From Mucilaginibacter sp. UBA5151 (lineage in GTDB: Bacteria > Bacteroidota > Bacteroidia > Sphingobacteriales > Sphingobacteriaceae): 64,000 bases of DNA. Shown one piece after another: positions 44,560-53,562 of this stretch. Made by a program: the position numbers and the translations under genes. The notes under the pieces were generated by a model. The model made no database searches. It saw only the letters and a list, made by a program, of their open reading frames with translations, and was not told the origin of the DNA. The stretch's first letter is position 1. Every line of letters starts with the position of its first letter. The DNA is taken from positions 1 to 64,000 of the forward strand of contig DHXR01000064.1 of assembly GCA_002413785.1 (NCBI GenBank), written 5' to 3'.

Positions 44560-45984
44560 TTATAGTTCAAGGAAATATTTCGAAAAATTCAACAATTCCT
44601 GTTCTTCAAAATGCCTTGTAATTAGTTGTAAACCTAACGGTAATCCTTTACTATTATTGCCTGCAGGCAACGAAATGGCCGGCGCACCTGTCAACGATGC
44701 CTGTACGGTAAAAATATCCGAAAGATAAGTCACCACCGGATCTTTTTCAACCTTCCCGATCTGAAATGCAGGCTCTGGTGCAGTAGGGACCAGAATAAAA
44801 TCGTATTCCTTTAAAATAGCGTCGGTTTTTTCTCTTATCAGCCTGCGCACTTTTTGAGCTTTGGCATAATAGGCGTCATAATACCCGGCACTTAATACAA
44901 ACGTGCCAAGCATGATCCGCCGCTTAACCTCTTTGCCAAATCCCTCTGAACGGGAACGCTTATAGGTTGATATTAAATCAGTTGAAGCCGGGCTCCGGTA
45001 ACCATAATGCACGCCATCGTACCTCGAAAGATTTGATGACGCTTCGGCCATAGCTAATATGTAATAAGCAGGCACCAGATAATCAAGGTATTCAAAGGCT
45101 ATCGGTTTAACAATATGCCCTTCGGCACGTAACTTTTCGATGTATTTAATGAGGTTGGCTTTTACCTCGGAATCCACACCAGGACTCGACAGTGACTCCT
45201 GTAAATAAGCTATCTTTTTGGGAGAGGGGGGATGAATATTATTGCTATAGGATGGAACCCCGATATCAGCCAAAGTGCTGTCATATTCATCGGGGCCGGC
45301 CATTACTTCCAATAAAAGAGCGGCATCCTCAACCGATCTGGTAATTGACCCCACCTGGTCAAATGAAGAAGCATAAGCAATTATGCCATGCCTTGAAATA
45401 CGGCCATAGGTTGGCTTAAGCCCTACCAATCCGCAAAAAGAAGCCGGTTGCCTTACTGATCCCCCGGTATCTGTTCCCAGTGCAGCATGGCACAAACCCG
45501 CCTGAACGGCTACAGCTGAACCGCCGGAAGATCCGCCGGATACCCTTGTATTATCAACATGGTTTTTTACGGGACCGAAAAATGAGGTTTCATTAGAAGC
45601 CCCCATTGCAAACTCATCACAATTACAACGCCCGATAATCACCGCATCTTCGGCAATAAGGCGTTCAACAACAGTAGATGAGTAAACAGAAGTGAAACCT
45701 GTCAGAATTTTGGAGGACGCGCTTGCTTTATGCCCTTTATAACAGATGTTATCTTTTATGGCAATAACCATACCGGCGAGTTTGCCGGCAATGCCCTGTT
45801 TTATTTTTGAATCAACTTTTTGCGCACATACCAGCGCATCCTGTTCAAATACTTCGTTAAATGCATTCAAGTGGGCGTTAGCTGAAATTTTTTTCAAATA
45901 ACCCCTTACAAGCCCTTCAACAGTAATTTCCCCTTTCTTAATCTCATTCTTTATTTCGATTAAAGAGGCATAAGATTTAACCAT
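44560..45984 (-). CDS. gatA: Asp-tRNA(Asn)/Glu-tRNA(Gln) amidotransferase subunit A
   Basis: GatA releases ammonia from glutamine for the GatCAB complex, which converts misacylated Glu-tRNA(Gln). The Ser-Ser-Lys triad is visible as Lys77 (AIKDNICYKG), Ser152 and Ser176 within GGSSGGSAVAV and TDTGGSVRQPASFCGLVGLKPTYGR. Length (474) is right. No gatB or gatC is nearby. A P/S-rich stretch at about residues 246-252 (NNIHPPSPKK) is encoded by a C-rich tract and may be a small local insertion. The gene starts just after the tatA terminator. A general amidase is the alternative reading. Confidence 0.88.
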   Translation of the reverse strand: MVKSYASLIEIKNEIKKGEITVEGLVRGYLKKISANAHLNAFNEVFEQDALVCAQKVDSKIKQGIAGKLAGMVIAIKDNICYKGHKASASSKILTGFTSVYSSTVVERLIAEDAVIIGRCNCDEFAMGASNETSFFGPVKNHVDNTRVSGGSSGGSAVAVQAGLCHAALGTDTGGSVRQPASFCGLVGLKPTYGRISRHGIIAYASSFDQVGSITRSVEDAALLLEVMAGPDEYDSTLADIGVPSYSNNIHPPSPKKIAYLQESLSSPGVDSEVKANLIKYIEKLRAEGHIVKPIAFEYLDYLVPAYYILAMAEASSNLSRYDGVHYGYRSPASTDLISTYKRSRSEGFGKEVKRRIMLGTFVLSAGYYDAYYAKAQKVRRLIREKTDAILKEYDFILVPTAPEPAFQIGKVEKDPVVTYLSDIFTVQASLTGAPAISLPAGNNSKGLPLGLQLITRHFEEQELLNFSKYFLEL

Positions 45985-45990
45985 GTGGCT

Positions 45991-46042
45991 AAAATAAAAA
46001 ACTTATCCGTTGAAAGTATAAAAAAAATCAACAGATAAGTTT
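45991..46042 (-). terminator. terminator after the tat genes
   Basis: On the minus strand AAACTTATC...GTTGA pairs with TCAAC..GATAAGTTT and is followed by TTTATTTT. It ends seven bases before the gatA ATG. The upstream 46060-46145 stretch holds a GGAGATTAG/CTAATCTCC inverted word repeat. Confidence 0.7.
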
Positions 46043-46059
46043 ATAAATAATTTTGATAT

Positions 46060-46148
46060 TAGAAATTGCGGGCAGGAGATTAGAAAAAGGCTCAATACCT
46101 AATCTTTAACCTCCGGCCTCTGATCACTATTTCCTGCTAATCTCCGAC
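46060..46148. repeat. GGAGATTAG-word inverted repeat
   Basis: GCAGGAGATTAG near 46073-46083 faces CTGCTAATCTCCG near 46134-46147, with CCTCCGGCCTCTGATC words between. The same GGAGATT word occurs after fabI at 7045-7076. Confidence 0.55.
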
Positions 46149-46150
46149 CG

Positions 46151-46342
46151 CTAAACCTTTGGTTTATCTTCGGGATGATCAGTTGTTGTTGCCGAACTGC
46201 TGCTTTCGCCGTTCTGCGCATCTTTAAATTCTTTCACGCCCTTTCCTAAACCTCTCATAAGTTCAGGAATTTTTTTACCGCCAAAAAACAGCAATAACGC
46301 CAAGACGATTAAAATTATATGTTGTGGTTCTAAGAGTCCCAT
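46151..46342 (-). CDS. tatA: twin-arginine translocase subunit TatA
   Basis: TatA is the pore-forming part of the Tat pathway for folded proteins. The 63 residues comprise a short N-terminus, one membrane helix (HIILIVLALLLFFGGKKIPEL, with the FGG-KKIPEL hinge) and the amphipathic helix MRGLGKGVKEFKDA, then a short polar tail. It follows a second TatA/B-like gene by 26 bases. tatC is not in the window. The Tat signal on the aminotransferase at 7148-8455 is a candidate substrate. Confidence 0.9.
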   Translation of the reverse strand: MGLLEPQHIILIVLALLLFFGGKKIPELMRGLGKGVKEFKDAQNGESSSSATTTDHPEDKPKV

Positions 46343-46368
46343 AATTTCTAATTTTTATATGGTTAATA

Positions 46369-46824
46369 TTATTTTGAATTCTTATTTGGTTCATCAGCTA
46401 TTGTTCCTGCGTCTGTATGCTGAACAGTAACAGGTTCTTCGGCAACCGGTTCACTATGGGCCTCCGTTTGGCTTTCGGTTACCGTGTTTTCATTTGCCGC
46501 AAAATGACTTTCATTTACCGGCATTGCATTTTCAACAGGAGAAAAACCTGCCGGGTTTTCTGTATTAGCAGACAACTGATGCTGAGCAGCCTGGTTATTT
46601 AACGCGGTTTCAACCCTTTTTTCCTCGTAGCTGTTTATTTGTTCGTTAATCTCCCGTTTAATACCTTCGGAAGCATCTTTAAAATCACGTATCCCCTTTC
46701 CAAGCCCCCGTGCAATTTCAGGTAGTTTTTCGCCCCCGAAAAGCAACAAAGCAACAATTAAGATCAATATCATGTCCGATGAAAACAGGTTGCTCAAAAA
46801 CAAAAAAACTGGACTATAATACAT
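46369..46824 (-). CDS. TatA/TatB-like Tat translocase subunit
   Basis: A 151-residue relative of TatA/TatB: membrane helix MILILIVALLLFGGEKLPEI near residues 18-37, amphipathic helix ARGLGKGIRDFKDA, then a long Glu/Asn-rich tail (about 90 residues). The conserved glutamate in GGEKLPEI resembles TatA more than TatB, but the long tail is TatB-like; which role it plays cannot be decided. The promoter at 46847-46880 drives both tat genes. Confidence 0.82.
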   Translation of the reverse strand: MYYSPVFLFLSNLFSSDMILILIVALLLFGGEKLPEIARGLGKGIRDFKDASEGIKREINEQINSYEEKRVETALNNQAAQHQLSANTENPAGFSPVENAMPVNESHFAANENTVTESQTEAHSEPVAEEPVTVQHTDAGTIADEPNKNSK

Positions 46825-46846
46825 AACGCTTTATTAATTGAGGCTA

Positions 46847-46880
46847 CAAAGATACGCAATAAAATTTTATAAAACCCAAA
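46847..46880 (-). promoter_or_regulatory. promoter of the tat gene pair
   Basis: On the minus strand TTTG (46877-46880) and TATCTTTG (46847-46854) are separated by 22 bases, matching the Bacteroidota consensus. The start codon follows after 22 bases, giving a short leader. Confidence 0.7.
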
Positions 46881-46882
46881 AA

Positions 46883-48184
46883 CTAATTCGACACCAGCCA
46901 AATTTTAGGATTAACCGGGGTATATCCCTTGTATAAATCAAAAGTCACTATCGCCTCGCCGGTGGACGAATCTGTAGCTACCGTTCCTATCACCTGTTTT
47001 GTGGTAACTTTTTGCCCCTCCTTCACAAAAAATGATTTAAGGTTAGTGTAAACCGTAAAATATTCCCCATGCTTAATCATCACCAAAAATGTGCCGCTAA
47101 TGTTTTTAATACTTGTAACCTCACCCTGGAATACAGCCCTCACTGATGCACCAGGATTTGTTTTAATGTCCCATCCATAGCTTTCATTCTTAATGCCTTC
47201 ATTATCGTAATAGACCCCAAAGCCCTGTCTCAAACTTCCGTTGGCAACCGGCCATGGCAACGAACCCCTGTTACCTAAAAAGTCGCTTGATAATTTAGCC
47301 GCTTCGGGTGTAGCATTCAGCACCTCACTATCAGTGGAGGTTTTTGTAATCAGCCTGGTTTTTGGAATTGCAACAATATCTTTACTCCCGGCTGCTTTAG
47401 CCTTTGCAGCGGCAGCCTTTTGTTCCGCTTTTGCTTCTTCTTCGGCTTTGCGCCTTGCCGCCTCTATTTCACGGCGTATGGCATTGTTAATTTCCCTGTT
47501 CGTTTTGGCGATTTTTCTTTGTACATCCTGTTGTTGCTGTTTTAATTGTCCTTCGTGTTTTGAAAGATCGGCTACTACCTGCACCTGACTGTTTTTTTCC
47601 TTGCCAAGTGTTGCTTTCTCCTTTACCTGGTCAACCAATAAAATGCTCTTTTCTTTTTTGTTTTTATCCAGCTCGTTTATCTTCACATGCAATTCTGTCT
47701 GCGTTTCCTGGATATATCCCGCCTGCCGAACCCGGTAGTCGCCAATTTGCTGTAAATACTTTAAACGTTTATAGGCCTGGTTAAAGTCACTTGCCGCAAA
47801 AACAAACATTAATTTATTATAGGCGCTTTGATTGCGATAGGTAAACAGTACCATCGCGGCATATTCCTTCTTTAACTGATCCAACTGGCTTTGAAGGTTA
47901 TGCACAAAGTTATTGCTTTCTGATATCTGGTTATCCAGGTTCCGTACTTCCGAATTAATATTGTTTATCTTTTCTTCGCGAAGGCTGATCTGTTGCTTTA
48001 ATAAATTCAGCTGCTTTAAAGTAGCCCTTTTATTATTGGCGGTTTCTTCGTACTCGTGGTTAAGTTGTTCTAACTGCTGCGTTAATACTTCACGCTGGTG
48101 TTTCAGTTCCGCGCTGCTTTGCGCATGAACTGCTATCGCTGCAAAAACACAGACCAGGAAAAATAATACCTTCAAAAATTTCAT
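46883..48184 (-). CDS. EnvC-like murein hydrolase activator (degenerate M23 domain)
   Basis: A 433-residue exported protein: signal peptide residues 1-21 (ending VHAQ), long coiled coil about 25-250, then an M23/LytM domain from about 300. Active M23 enzymes have H-x-x-x-D and H-x-H; here the equivalents read SYGWD and YTNL, so zinc ligands are missing. This is the pattern of EnvC, which does not cut peptidoglycan but switches on amidases during cell separation. It lies 38 bases after the DUF4292 lipoprotein gene. Confidence 0.88.
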   Translation of the reverse strand: MKFLKVLFFLVCVFAAIAVHAQSSAELKHQREVLTQQLEQLNHEYEETANNKRATLKQLNLLKQQISLREEKINNINSEVRNLDNQISESNNFVHNLQSQLDQLKKEYAAMVLFTYRNQSAYNKLMFVFAASDFNQAYKRLKYLQQIGDYRVRQAGYIQETQTELHVKINELDKNKKEKSILLVDQVKEKATLGKEKNSQVQVVADLSKHEGQLKQQQQDVQRKIAKTNREINNAIRREIEAARRKAEEEAKAEQKAAAAKAKAAGSKDIVAIPKTRLITKTSTDSEVLNATPEAAKLSSDFLGNRGSLPWPVANGSLRQGFGVYYDNEGIKNESYGWDIKTNPGASVRAVFQGEVTSIKNISGTFLVMIKHGEYFTVYTNLKSFFVKEGQKVTTKQVIGTVATDSSTGEAIVTFDLYKGYTPVNPKIWLVSN

Positions 48185-48222
48185 CCGTATATTTTTGTGT
48201 TACACCTTTTCAACCAAAAAAC

Positions 48223-49056
48223 CTAATCCTCCTCCTTGTACCTTCCAGGGATATTAAACGGATAGTCAAGCAACTGATCAAACCCCGATTTAATATAGTG
48301 CAAATTAACCTGTATTTTTTGATCTTTCACTAATGATGTGATATCTATTTGCGATGGTATTACCCGTGTGCCGGATTGAATAAACGTATTGTTTGTAACC
48401 TGCATAGATTGCCCCTCGTTTTGATTACTCAGGTTAGTTTGCGTAACCCGCATACCCGGCCCTATAATAAGTTTATAAACAAGCTCCTCCAGGTTGCCGG
48501 ATAATGTAGTACTGTCGGGATTCGTGTGCATATCGGCATTTTCATTTATCAGTTCGGGTATGGCATTCCCAATCAACAGCGACTCAATTGTTGTGTAATT
48601 TACCTGGTTGCCCGCAAATTTATTGATATAGCTGAACGGCTTTTTTAAATAAACGCTCTGCAAGCGGTTAATAACCCACATACTGTCGGGGGTAATCAAA
48701 ACCCTTGCGGCCTCAATACCTGCTATGGCTGTAATTGACACCCAAATTTTCCGGCCTTTCTTTATGCGTATGTTTAAAGTAACGTCATTGCTATTCCCGT
48801 TAATATCAAGGGTGGCATGTGCCTTACCCGAAAAATTATCAAAGCTGGTTTGCCCCGCCCTTATTTCGTTGAGCTTAATACTTTTGTAATCAACTACTTT
48901 CGCAACGGCGTCAACCCGGGCGTGTTTAGCCATTAATTGTTTTCTTGCTTTACAGCTCACCATCAGCAACAAAAAACATAAGGCAAACAGCTTTATGTAG
49001 CGCCTGGTTGTAAACGTGTTGCTAAACAAGACTCTATTCAATGTACTTTCTTTCAT
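48223..49056 (-). CDS. DUF4292 lipoprotein
   Basis: A 277-residue lipoprotein of the DUF4292 family, found in Bacteroidota next to TPR and EnvC genes. Lipobox LMVSC at about residues 31-35 after a longer than usual N-region (30 residues), then a LolA/LolB-like beta-rich domain (AHATLDINGNSNDVTLNIRIKKGRKIWVSI; LLIGNAIPELIN). A role in handling lipids or lipoproteins at the outer membrane is an inference from the fold pattern. Its start lies inside the end of the TPR gene (23-base overlap), so translation is probably coupled. Confidence 0.75.
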   Translation of the reverse strand: MKESTLNRVLFSNTFTTRRYIKLFALCFLLLMVSCKARKQLMAKHARVDAVAKVVDYKSIKLNEIRAGQTSFDNFSGKAHATLDINGNSNDVTLNIRIKKGRKIWVSITAIAGIEAARVLITPDSMWVINRLQSVYLKKPFSYINKFAGNQVNYTTIESLLIGNAIPELINENADMHTNPDSTTLSGNLEELVYKLIIGPGMRVTQTNLSNQNEGQSMQVTNNTFIQSGTRVIPSQIDITSLVKDQKIQVNLHYIKSGFDQLLDYPFNIPGRYKEED

Positions 49057-50986
49057 TTATTTTTCTTTCTAACACAGGCGACTGGTCGCCGTTTGCTTTA
49101 GCTTTTTTCCAGTTTTCAACAGCAGTGTTAATATCACCAAGATAGAACATAATGTCTCCATAGTGTTCGGATTTTACGGCACTGCTGGTTTTGTCGTCAG
49201 CTAAAGCCTTTTCCATCCATAGTTTAGCGCCGTTATAATCCTTTTGTTTAAACAATATCCAGGCGTAAGTATCCTCAAATGAAGCATTAGCGGGTTGCAG
49301 ATCATTGGATCGTTTTGACATTGCTGCCGCCTTATCCAATTGTTCGCCCCTTAAAGATAGATAATAGGCGAAATTGTTTAAAGTATATACATTGCCGGCA
49401 TTATAAGTTAATGCTTTATCGTAGGCATTATCAGAGTTTACATTATCTTTTATATTATGATAACAATCGCCCAATGCCGAGTAACTTTGTGATAACAGGT
49501 CCTTATCCTGAAATTCTAATGTTGTCGCATTTTTAATATATCCTATGGCTTTGTTATCGTCCTTTTTCTGTAGCCAGGCCACACCTACCAGGTAGTTCAT
49601 CCACGCCTGGTTGGGGAAAAACGACAATGAGTTCTCTCCATCCCTGATTGCCCCATCCAAATCATTGCCACCCAGTTCAATCCGTACCAATTGCTCCTGT
49701 ACGGCATATACCTGGTTGTTAAGCGCAATTGATTTTTGATACATGTCCTTTGCATCCTTCAGTTTATCATTTTGCACCAGCATATCCCCGTAAACAGCAT
49801 AAGCTTTTGCATCACCGGGGTGGGCGCCCACCAGTATCCTGCTTAATTCAAGGGCGCTGGCTTTTGCATTGGGGTCGGGGAACCTTGGTAAATAACCAAG
49901 TATAATTTTTATCTTCTGGTCAATATCCACATCCGGAATGGCGAAGGCCAATGTCAGTTCATTATAACTGGCTTCATAGTCCTTTTTATCACGGTATATA
50001 TCTGCAAGCGCCAGGTGGACCAAGCCATTACCTATCTTTAGTTTTTCGGCAGTTTGCAATACTTTTAAGGCTTTATCCCCAAAGTTGTTGGCGCTGTAAA
50101 GTTCGGCCAGGAACAGGTAATACTTTGTTTGCAAAGGGTTATCCGCGATCATTTTTTCGAGCTGCCTGGCTGCAAGATCGACATTGCCCTGTTTGAGATA
50201 AATTTTTTGTTTGTTGGCAAGCAAATCATCAGTCGGGCCTGTTAAAGTTTCCAGCTTATCATAAACCTGCAATGCCTCATCGTATTTTTTTTGATAGAAA
50301 AAAGCATTGGCCGCATCGAAATAATATTCGGGCTTATCCGGGTTGATCCTGATCAATTCACTGAATACATTTTCGAGTTTGGCAAAGTCGTTGTTCTTTT
50401 CATCACAATCGGCTAAAGCTGCCCAATACCATTCATTATCCGGCTTAACGCTGACTGCCTTCTCTAATAATTGCTGCGCCTGCGGATAATCGTTTTTTAG
50501 TTTTTTAAGATTGGCAAGTTCGTACAATGAAGCATCATTGGCCGGGTCAATCTGTATTATCTTTGAAAAAAAATCTTCGGCGTCTTTTTGGTTTTCAGAA
50601 GTCTTTGCAATCAGGGCCTTAAAAAAAAGATCCTTCACCATTAAACTATCAGCATAAGTTAAGGGTTTACTGTCAACAATTGTCGCACCGTTGCCTTTAC
50701 CTGCATTTTTGTTTTGCGCAAAAACAGGACAGGGGAGAATCAGGAGCCAAGAACCAAGAACCAAGACAGGAAGGATACGGCTACGAAGGATCAAGAGCCA
50801 AGAGCCAGGAATCAAGACAGGAAGGATACGGCTACGAAGAATCAAGAGCCAGGAGCCAAGAGCCAGGACAGGAAGGATACGGCTACGAAAAATCAAGAGC
50901 CAAAAGCCAGGAATCAAGACAGAAAATATATGGTGTACTACCAAATTGTCTTTCTTTATCCGATGTACAAATCTTTTATATTTCAT
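49034..50986 (-). CDS. TPR protein with repeat-built signal peptide region
   Basis: A 650-residue exported protein made almost wholly of tetratricopeptide repeats (about residues 110-640, e.g. NDASLYELANLKKLKNDYPQAQQLLEKAV), expected to scaffold protein contacts in the periplasm. The N-terminus is abnormal: residues 22-83 are encoded by a 51-bp tandem repeat giving repeated SRILPVL..GSWLLIL units, and the last unit leads straight into a signal-peptide-like end (PCPVFAQ, residues 86-91). A usual signal peptide would be about 25 residues, not 90. ATG 50986 is the only ATG before the TPRs, but an initiator GTG or TTG further in cannot be excluded. It is followed by the DUF4292 and EnvC-like genes. 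Confidence 0.8.
   Translation of the reverse strand: MKYKRFVHRIKKDNLVVHHIFSVLIPGFWLLIFRSRILPVLALGSWLLILRSRILPVLIPGSWLLILRSRILPVLVLGSWLLILPCPVFAQNKNAGKGNGATIVDSKPLTYADSLMVKDLFFKALIAKTSENQKDAEDFFSKIIQIDPANDASLYELANLKKLKNDYPQAQQLLEKAVSVKPDNEWYWAALADCDEKNNDFAKLENVFSELIRINPDKPEYYFDAANAFFYQKKYDEALQVYDKLETLTGPTDDLLANKQKIYLKQGNVDLAARQLEKMIADNPLQTKYYLFLAELYSANNFGDKALKVLQTAEKLKIGNGLVHLALADIYRDKKDYEASYNELTLAFAIPDVDIDQKIKIILGYLPRFPDPNAKASALELSRILVGAHPGDAKAYAVYGDMLVQNDKLKDAKDMYQKSIALNNQVYAVQEQLVRIELGGNDLDGAIRDGENSLSFFPNQAWMNYLVGVAWLQKKDDNKAIGYIKNATTLEFQDKDLLSQSYSALGDCYHNIKDNVNSDNAYDKALTYNAGNVYTLNNFAYYLSLRGEQLDKAAAMSKRSNDLQPANASFEDTYAWILFKQKDYNGAKLWMEKALADDKTSSAVKSEHYGDIMFYLGDINTAVENWKKAKANGDQSPVLERKINERKYIE
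50739..50921. repeat. 51-bp tandem repeat, 3.6 copies, inside the TPR gene
   Basis: Units at 50739-50789, 50790-50840 and 50841-50891 plus a partial copy share ATCAAGAGCC..., GGAAGGATACGGCTACGAA. As 51 is a multiple of three, copy number can change without breaking the frame. The CAAGAGCC/GGAATC words are the same as in the intergenic repeats at 17652-17722 and 51052-51106. Confidence 0.9.
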
Positions 50987-51051
50987 TTCATATCCTCTTA
51001 TCCGGCATCCAAACCATTTTTGTCAGTAGTCATTTTCCGGTTGCGATTTTA

Positions 51052-51106
51052 TTTTGATTCCTGGCTCTTGATTCCTGGCTCTAAAATCTTGCTTCTCTCC
51101 TACCCT
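51052..51106. repeat. CAAGAGCC-word repeat upstream of the TPR gene
   Basis: TTGATTCCTGGCTCTTGATTCCTGGCTCT is the reverse complement of words in the adjacent TPR-gene array, so the two together can form a long inverted repeat across the start of that gene. Confidence 0.65.
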
Positions 51107-51534
51107 ACCCCTGTATGACCATACCCGCCTGTACCCCTCGATGTCCCGTTCAATTCTTCTACCTGCTCCCAGTTTATTTTTTCGTGGCGGGCAATTACCA
51201 TTTGCGCAATCCTGTCGCCGGTATTGATCTCAAACACCTGGTCCGAAAAATTGATCAGCAGCACCTTAATTTCGCCGCGATAATCGGCATCAATAGTACC
51301 GGGCGAATTAACGATCCCTATGCCATGTTTAAAGGCCAGGCCGCTTCTCGGGCGGATCTGCGCTTCAAAACCTTCAGGCAATTCTATATGCAGCCCTGTT
51401 TGGACAAGTTTCCGCTCCATTGGTTTAAGCAATATCGTTTCCTCCACATCTGCCCGCAGGTCCATACCGGCTGCATGCAAAGTTTCGTAAGCAGGCAAAG
51501 CATTTTTTGACCTGTTAATAATTCTGATCTTCAT
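51100..51534 (-). CDS. dut: dUTP diphosphatase
   Basis: Dut hydrolyses dUTP to dUMP, keeping uracil out of DNA and supplying thymidylate synthesis. The five trimeric dUTPase motifs are visible: AGMDLRAD (residues 23-30), [33 protein letters not shown] and the C-terminal [10 protein letters not shown]. Length (144) is normal. Its ATG overlaps the flippase stop (ATGA), so it is coupled to the gene upstream. Its stop codon lies at the edge of the CAAGAGCC-word repeat. Confidence 0.96.
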   Translation of the reverse strand: MKIRIINRSKNALPAYETLHAAGMDLRADVEETILLKPMERKLVQTGLHIELPEGFEAQIRPRSGLAFKHGIGIVNSPGTIDADYRGEIKVLLINFSDQVFEINTGDRIAQMVIARHEKINWEQVEELNGTSRGTGGYGHTGVG

Positions 51535-53063
51535 TGTCTTTTAAAAATAGCTCTTAAATCCTTGCCGTCAAAATAAACCGCCGACAATATAAATAATAAT
51601 AAAAGTAAATTCCCGGCAAATATATTTCGGTTAAGAACGTAGAACGATAAGTAAACGATTACAATTGATGAAATAATATAGACCAAATTCTTTTTGAGGT
51701 TATATGGGATAGGATAATTTTTTTGCCCCCATATATAGGATAAAACCATCATGCTGGCGTAAGCGATAAGAGAAATCCATGCGGACGCCATATAGCTGTA
51801 TTTAGGTATAAAAAGCACATTTAGTACAATGGTGAGTATTGCCCCCACCCCTGAAATGTATAAACCATATTTGGTTTGATCAGACAGCTTGTACCATACC
51901 GACAAGTTCATATAAATACCCAGGCTCACATAGCCAAAAACCAATGGAGGAACTACTGGCAGGCCAACCCAGTAATTTTTATTAGGGATGAAATACTTAA
52001 GTATCTCAATATTCGCAATCAATCCAACGAATATCACGCACACCGCAATAACAAAATAGTCCATGATACGGGCATAAGTTTGGCCCGCATTCTTATTTTT
52101 GGCATGACTGAAGAAGAAAGGTTCCGCACCCAAACGGAAGGCCTGGATAAATATGCTCAGGAACAATGATATTTTAGCGCATGCACCATAAATGCCGACA
52201 TCATGTAAACTTACTTTTGGGGGTAAAAGCTGGCCCAGCAATATTTTGTCTAAATTTTCATTGATGATGTACGACAGGTTGGCAATTAAAACCGGCCAGC
52301 TGTAACTATACATGTCAAGCAGCATTTTCCGGTCAAAATCAAATCTTATCTTTAGCAATTCGGGCAGCAGGAGGAGAAATGTAATGAAACTTGCAACCAG
52401 GTTTGACAGAAAAACATAGCCCACCCATCCTTTTACGTACCAGCTGCTAATCCATAATGCGCCTGCAAGATGATGGTGTATCCAATAAGGCAAAACCAAA
52501 ATAAATGTAAGATTAAGGCTGATAAAAATGCCGATATTGATCAATTTTATAACCCCATATCTCCCAGGCCGTCCTTCCGCCCGTATTTTAGCAAAAGGAA
52601 TAACGCACCATGCATCAATCACCAATATCCCCAAAAAATAGTCTATATAGGTTACAAAATCGGCATGGCTGGCAGCTATTTTAGTTGACGGCGCCGCATG
52701 GGTTAAAACTGCTCCGTGACTAACATCAATAAAAGTGGCTATCGGGCCGATAAATGGCACTGTGCATAGTAAAAAAAGTATGGTTATAGCTGCTACCGAA
52801 GCAAATGCATTATTGTAAACCCGCTGTTTATTTTCCGGATGCTTGTTAAGATACCGGAAAAAAGTGGTCTCCATACCAAAAGCCAGTACCGAATTTAATA
52901 CGGACACATAACTAAACATGGTGGTGAGCACACCATAAGCGCCGGGAGCATACGCTTTTGTACTTGTATATAGGGGTGTAAGGAAAAAACTTAATACACG
53001 GCCGGCAATAGTGCTCACACCATAAATGGCTGTTTGGCCGGCGAATTTTTTAGCGGTTGACAA
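51531..53063 (-). CDS. polysaccharide flippase (MOP/Wzx-like)
   Basis: A 510-residue membrane protein with about 12-14 predicted helices, of the oligosaccharide flippase / MOP exporter group. It starts [30 protein letters not shown], typical of Wzx-like proteins. It would flip lipid-linked sugars, or possibly a peptidoglycan precursor, across the inner membrane; no glycosyltransferases are adjacent, so the substrate is open. It is coupled to dut. Confidence 0.85.
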   Translation of the reverse strand: MSTAKKFAGQTAIYGVSTIAGRVLSFFLTPLYTSTKAYAPGAYGVLTTMFSYVSVLNSVLAFGMETTFFRYLNKHPENKQRVYNNAFASVAAITILFLLCTVPFIGPIATFIDVSHGAVLTHAAPSTKIAASHADFVTYIDYFLGILVIDAWCVIPFAKIRAEGRPGRYGVIKLINIGIFISLNLTFILVLPYWIHHHLAGALWISSWYVKGWVGYVFLSNLVASFITFLLLLPELLKIRFDFDRKMLLDMYSYSWPVLIANLSYIINENLDKILLGQLLPPKVSLHDVGIYGACAKISLFLSIFIQAFRLGAEPFFFSHAKNKNAGQTYARIMDYFVIAVCVIFVGLIANIEILKYFIPNKNYWVGLPVVPPLVFGYVSLGIYMNLSVWYKLSDQTKYGLYISGVGAILTIVLNVLFIPKYSYMASAWISLIAYASMMVLSYIWGQKNYPIPYNLKKNLVYIISSIVIVYLSFYVLNRNIFAGNLLLLLFILSAVYFDGKDLRAIFKRQ

Positions 53064-53101
53064 TTGTGCTGCTGCGAATTAGTTTTTAAAGTTTATACCT
53101 G

Positions 53102-53380
53102 CTATAAACTCTTTTTTACGAGCTCAAAATTACGATAGTTTTTCAATTCGCCTTCATGGCTTTCAACAGAACTTACCATTGCATGTTCCGTACCCTCACG
53201 GCACCAGTCTAAAAACATGTCCAGCGCGATATTATCCCCTTCCGCTTCAATGAAAACATCGCCGTCGGGTTCATTTCTAACATAGCCTTTAACGCCGAGG
53301 TGATCGGCCACGGCTTTGGTAGCTCCCCTGTAAAAAACGCCCTGCACTTTTCCTTTTACTGTTATATTGAGGTGTTTCAT
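53102..53380 (-). CDS. acyP: acylphosphatase
   Basis: A 92-residue ferredoxin-like enzyme that hydrolyses acyl phosphates. Catalytic Arg18 lies in VQGVFYRGATKAV and Asn36 in YVRNEPDGDVFIEAEG, both as in known acylphosphatases. Length is standard. It lies 38 bases before the flippase gene on the same strand and is preceded by a 9-bp tandem repeat. Confidence 0.95.
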   Translation of the reverse strand: MKHLNITVKGKVQGVFYRGATKAVADHLGVKGYVRNEPDGDVFIEAEGDNIALDMFLDWCREGTEHAMVSSVESHEGELKNYRNFELVKKSL

Positions 53381-53393
53381 TTTGGTTGGAATG

Positions 53394-53456
53394 GTTGTAA
53401 ATGTTGTAAGGGTTGTAAATGTTGTAAGGGTTGTAAGGGTTGTAAGGGTTGTAAAG
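53394..53456. repeat. 9-bp tandem repeat (GTTGTAAGG/GTTGTAAAT), 7 copies
   Basis: Seven perfect-length units run from 53394 to 53456 right before the acylphosphatase start. Inverted copies (ACAACTTATTTC, TTACAACATTTACAAC) lie at about 53517-53552, so the whole gap can fold back on itself. Confidence 0.9.
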
Positions 53457-53562
53457 TTACGTGAAATGGCAAAAACAAATTCTTAAATTTTATAAGATTC
53501 AAATTACCGGAATTTTTACAACTTATTTCAACCATTACAACATTTACAACTATTAACCTCCG

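Noticed and set aside
45214..45240. Possible repeat fragment in gatA encoding a Pro/Ser-rich loop
   Set aside because: The C-rich tract is short and shows no inverted partner, so it cannot be told from an ordinary variable loop.
50739..50921. Possible CRISPR-like repeat
   Set aside because: It is a direct tandem array without spacers and lies in a coding frame.
50680..51118. Three overlapping + strand open frames over the TPR gene start
   Set aside because: They exist only because the 51-bp repeat lacks stops in several frames; they have no family features and oppose a clear TPR gene.
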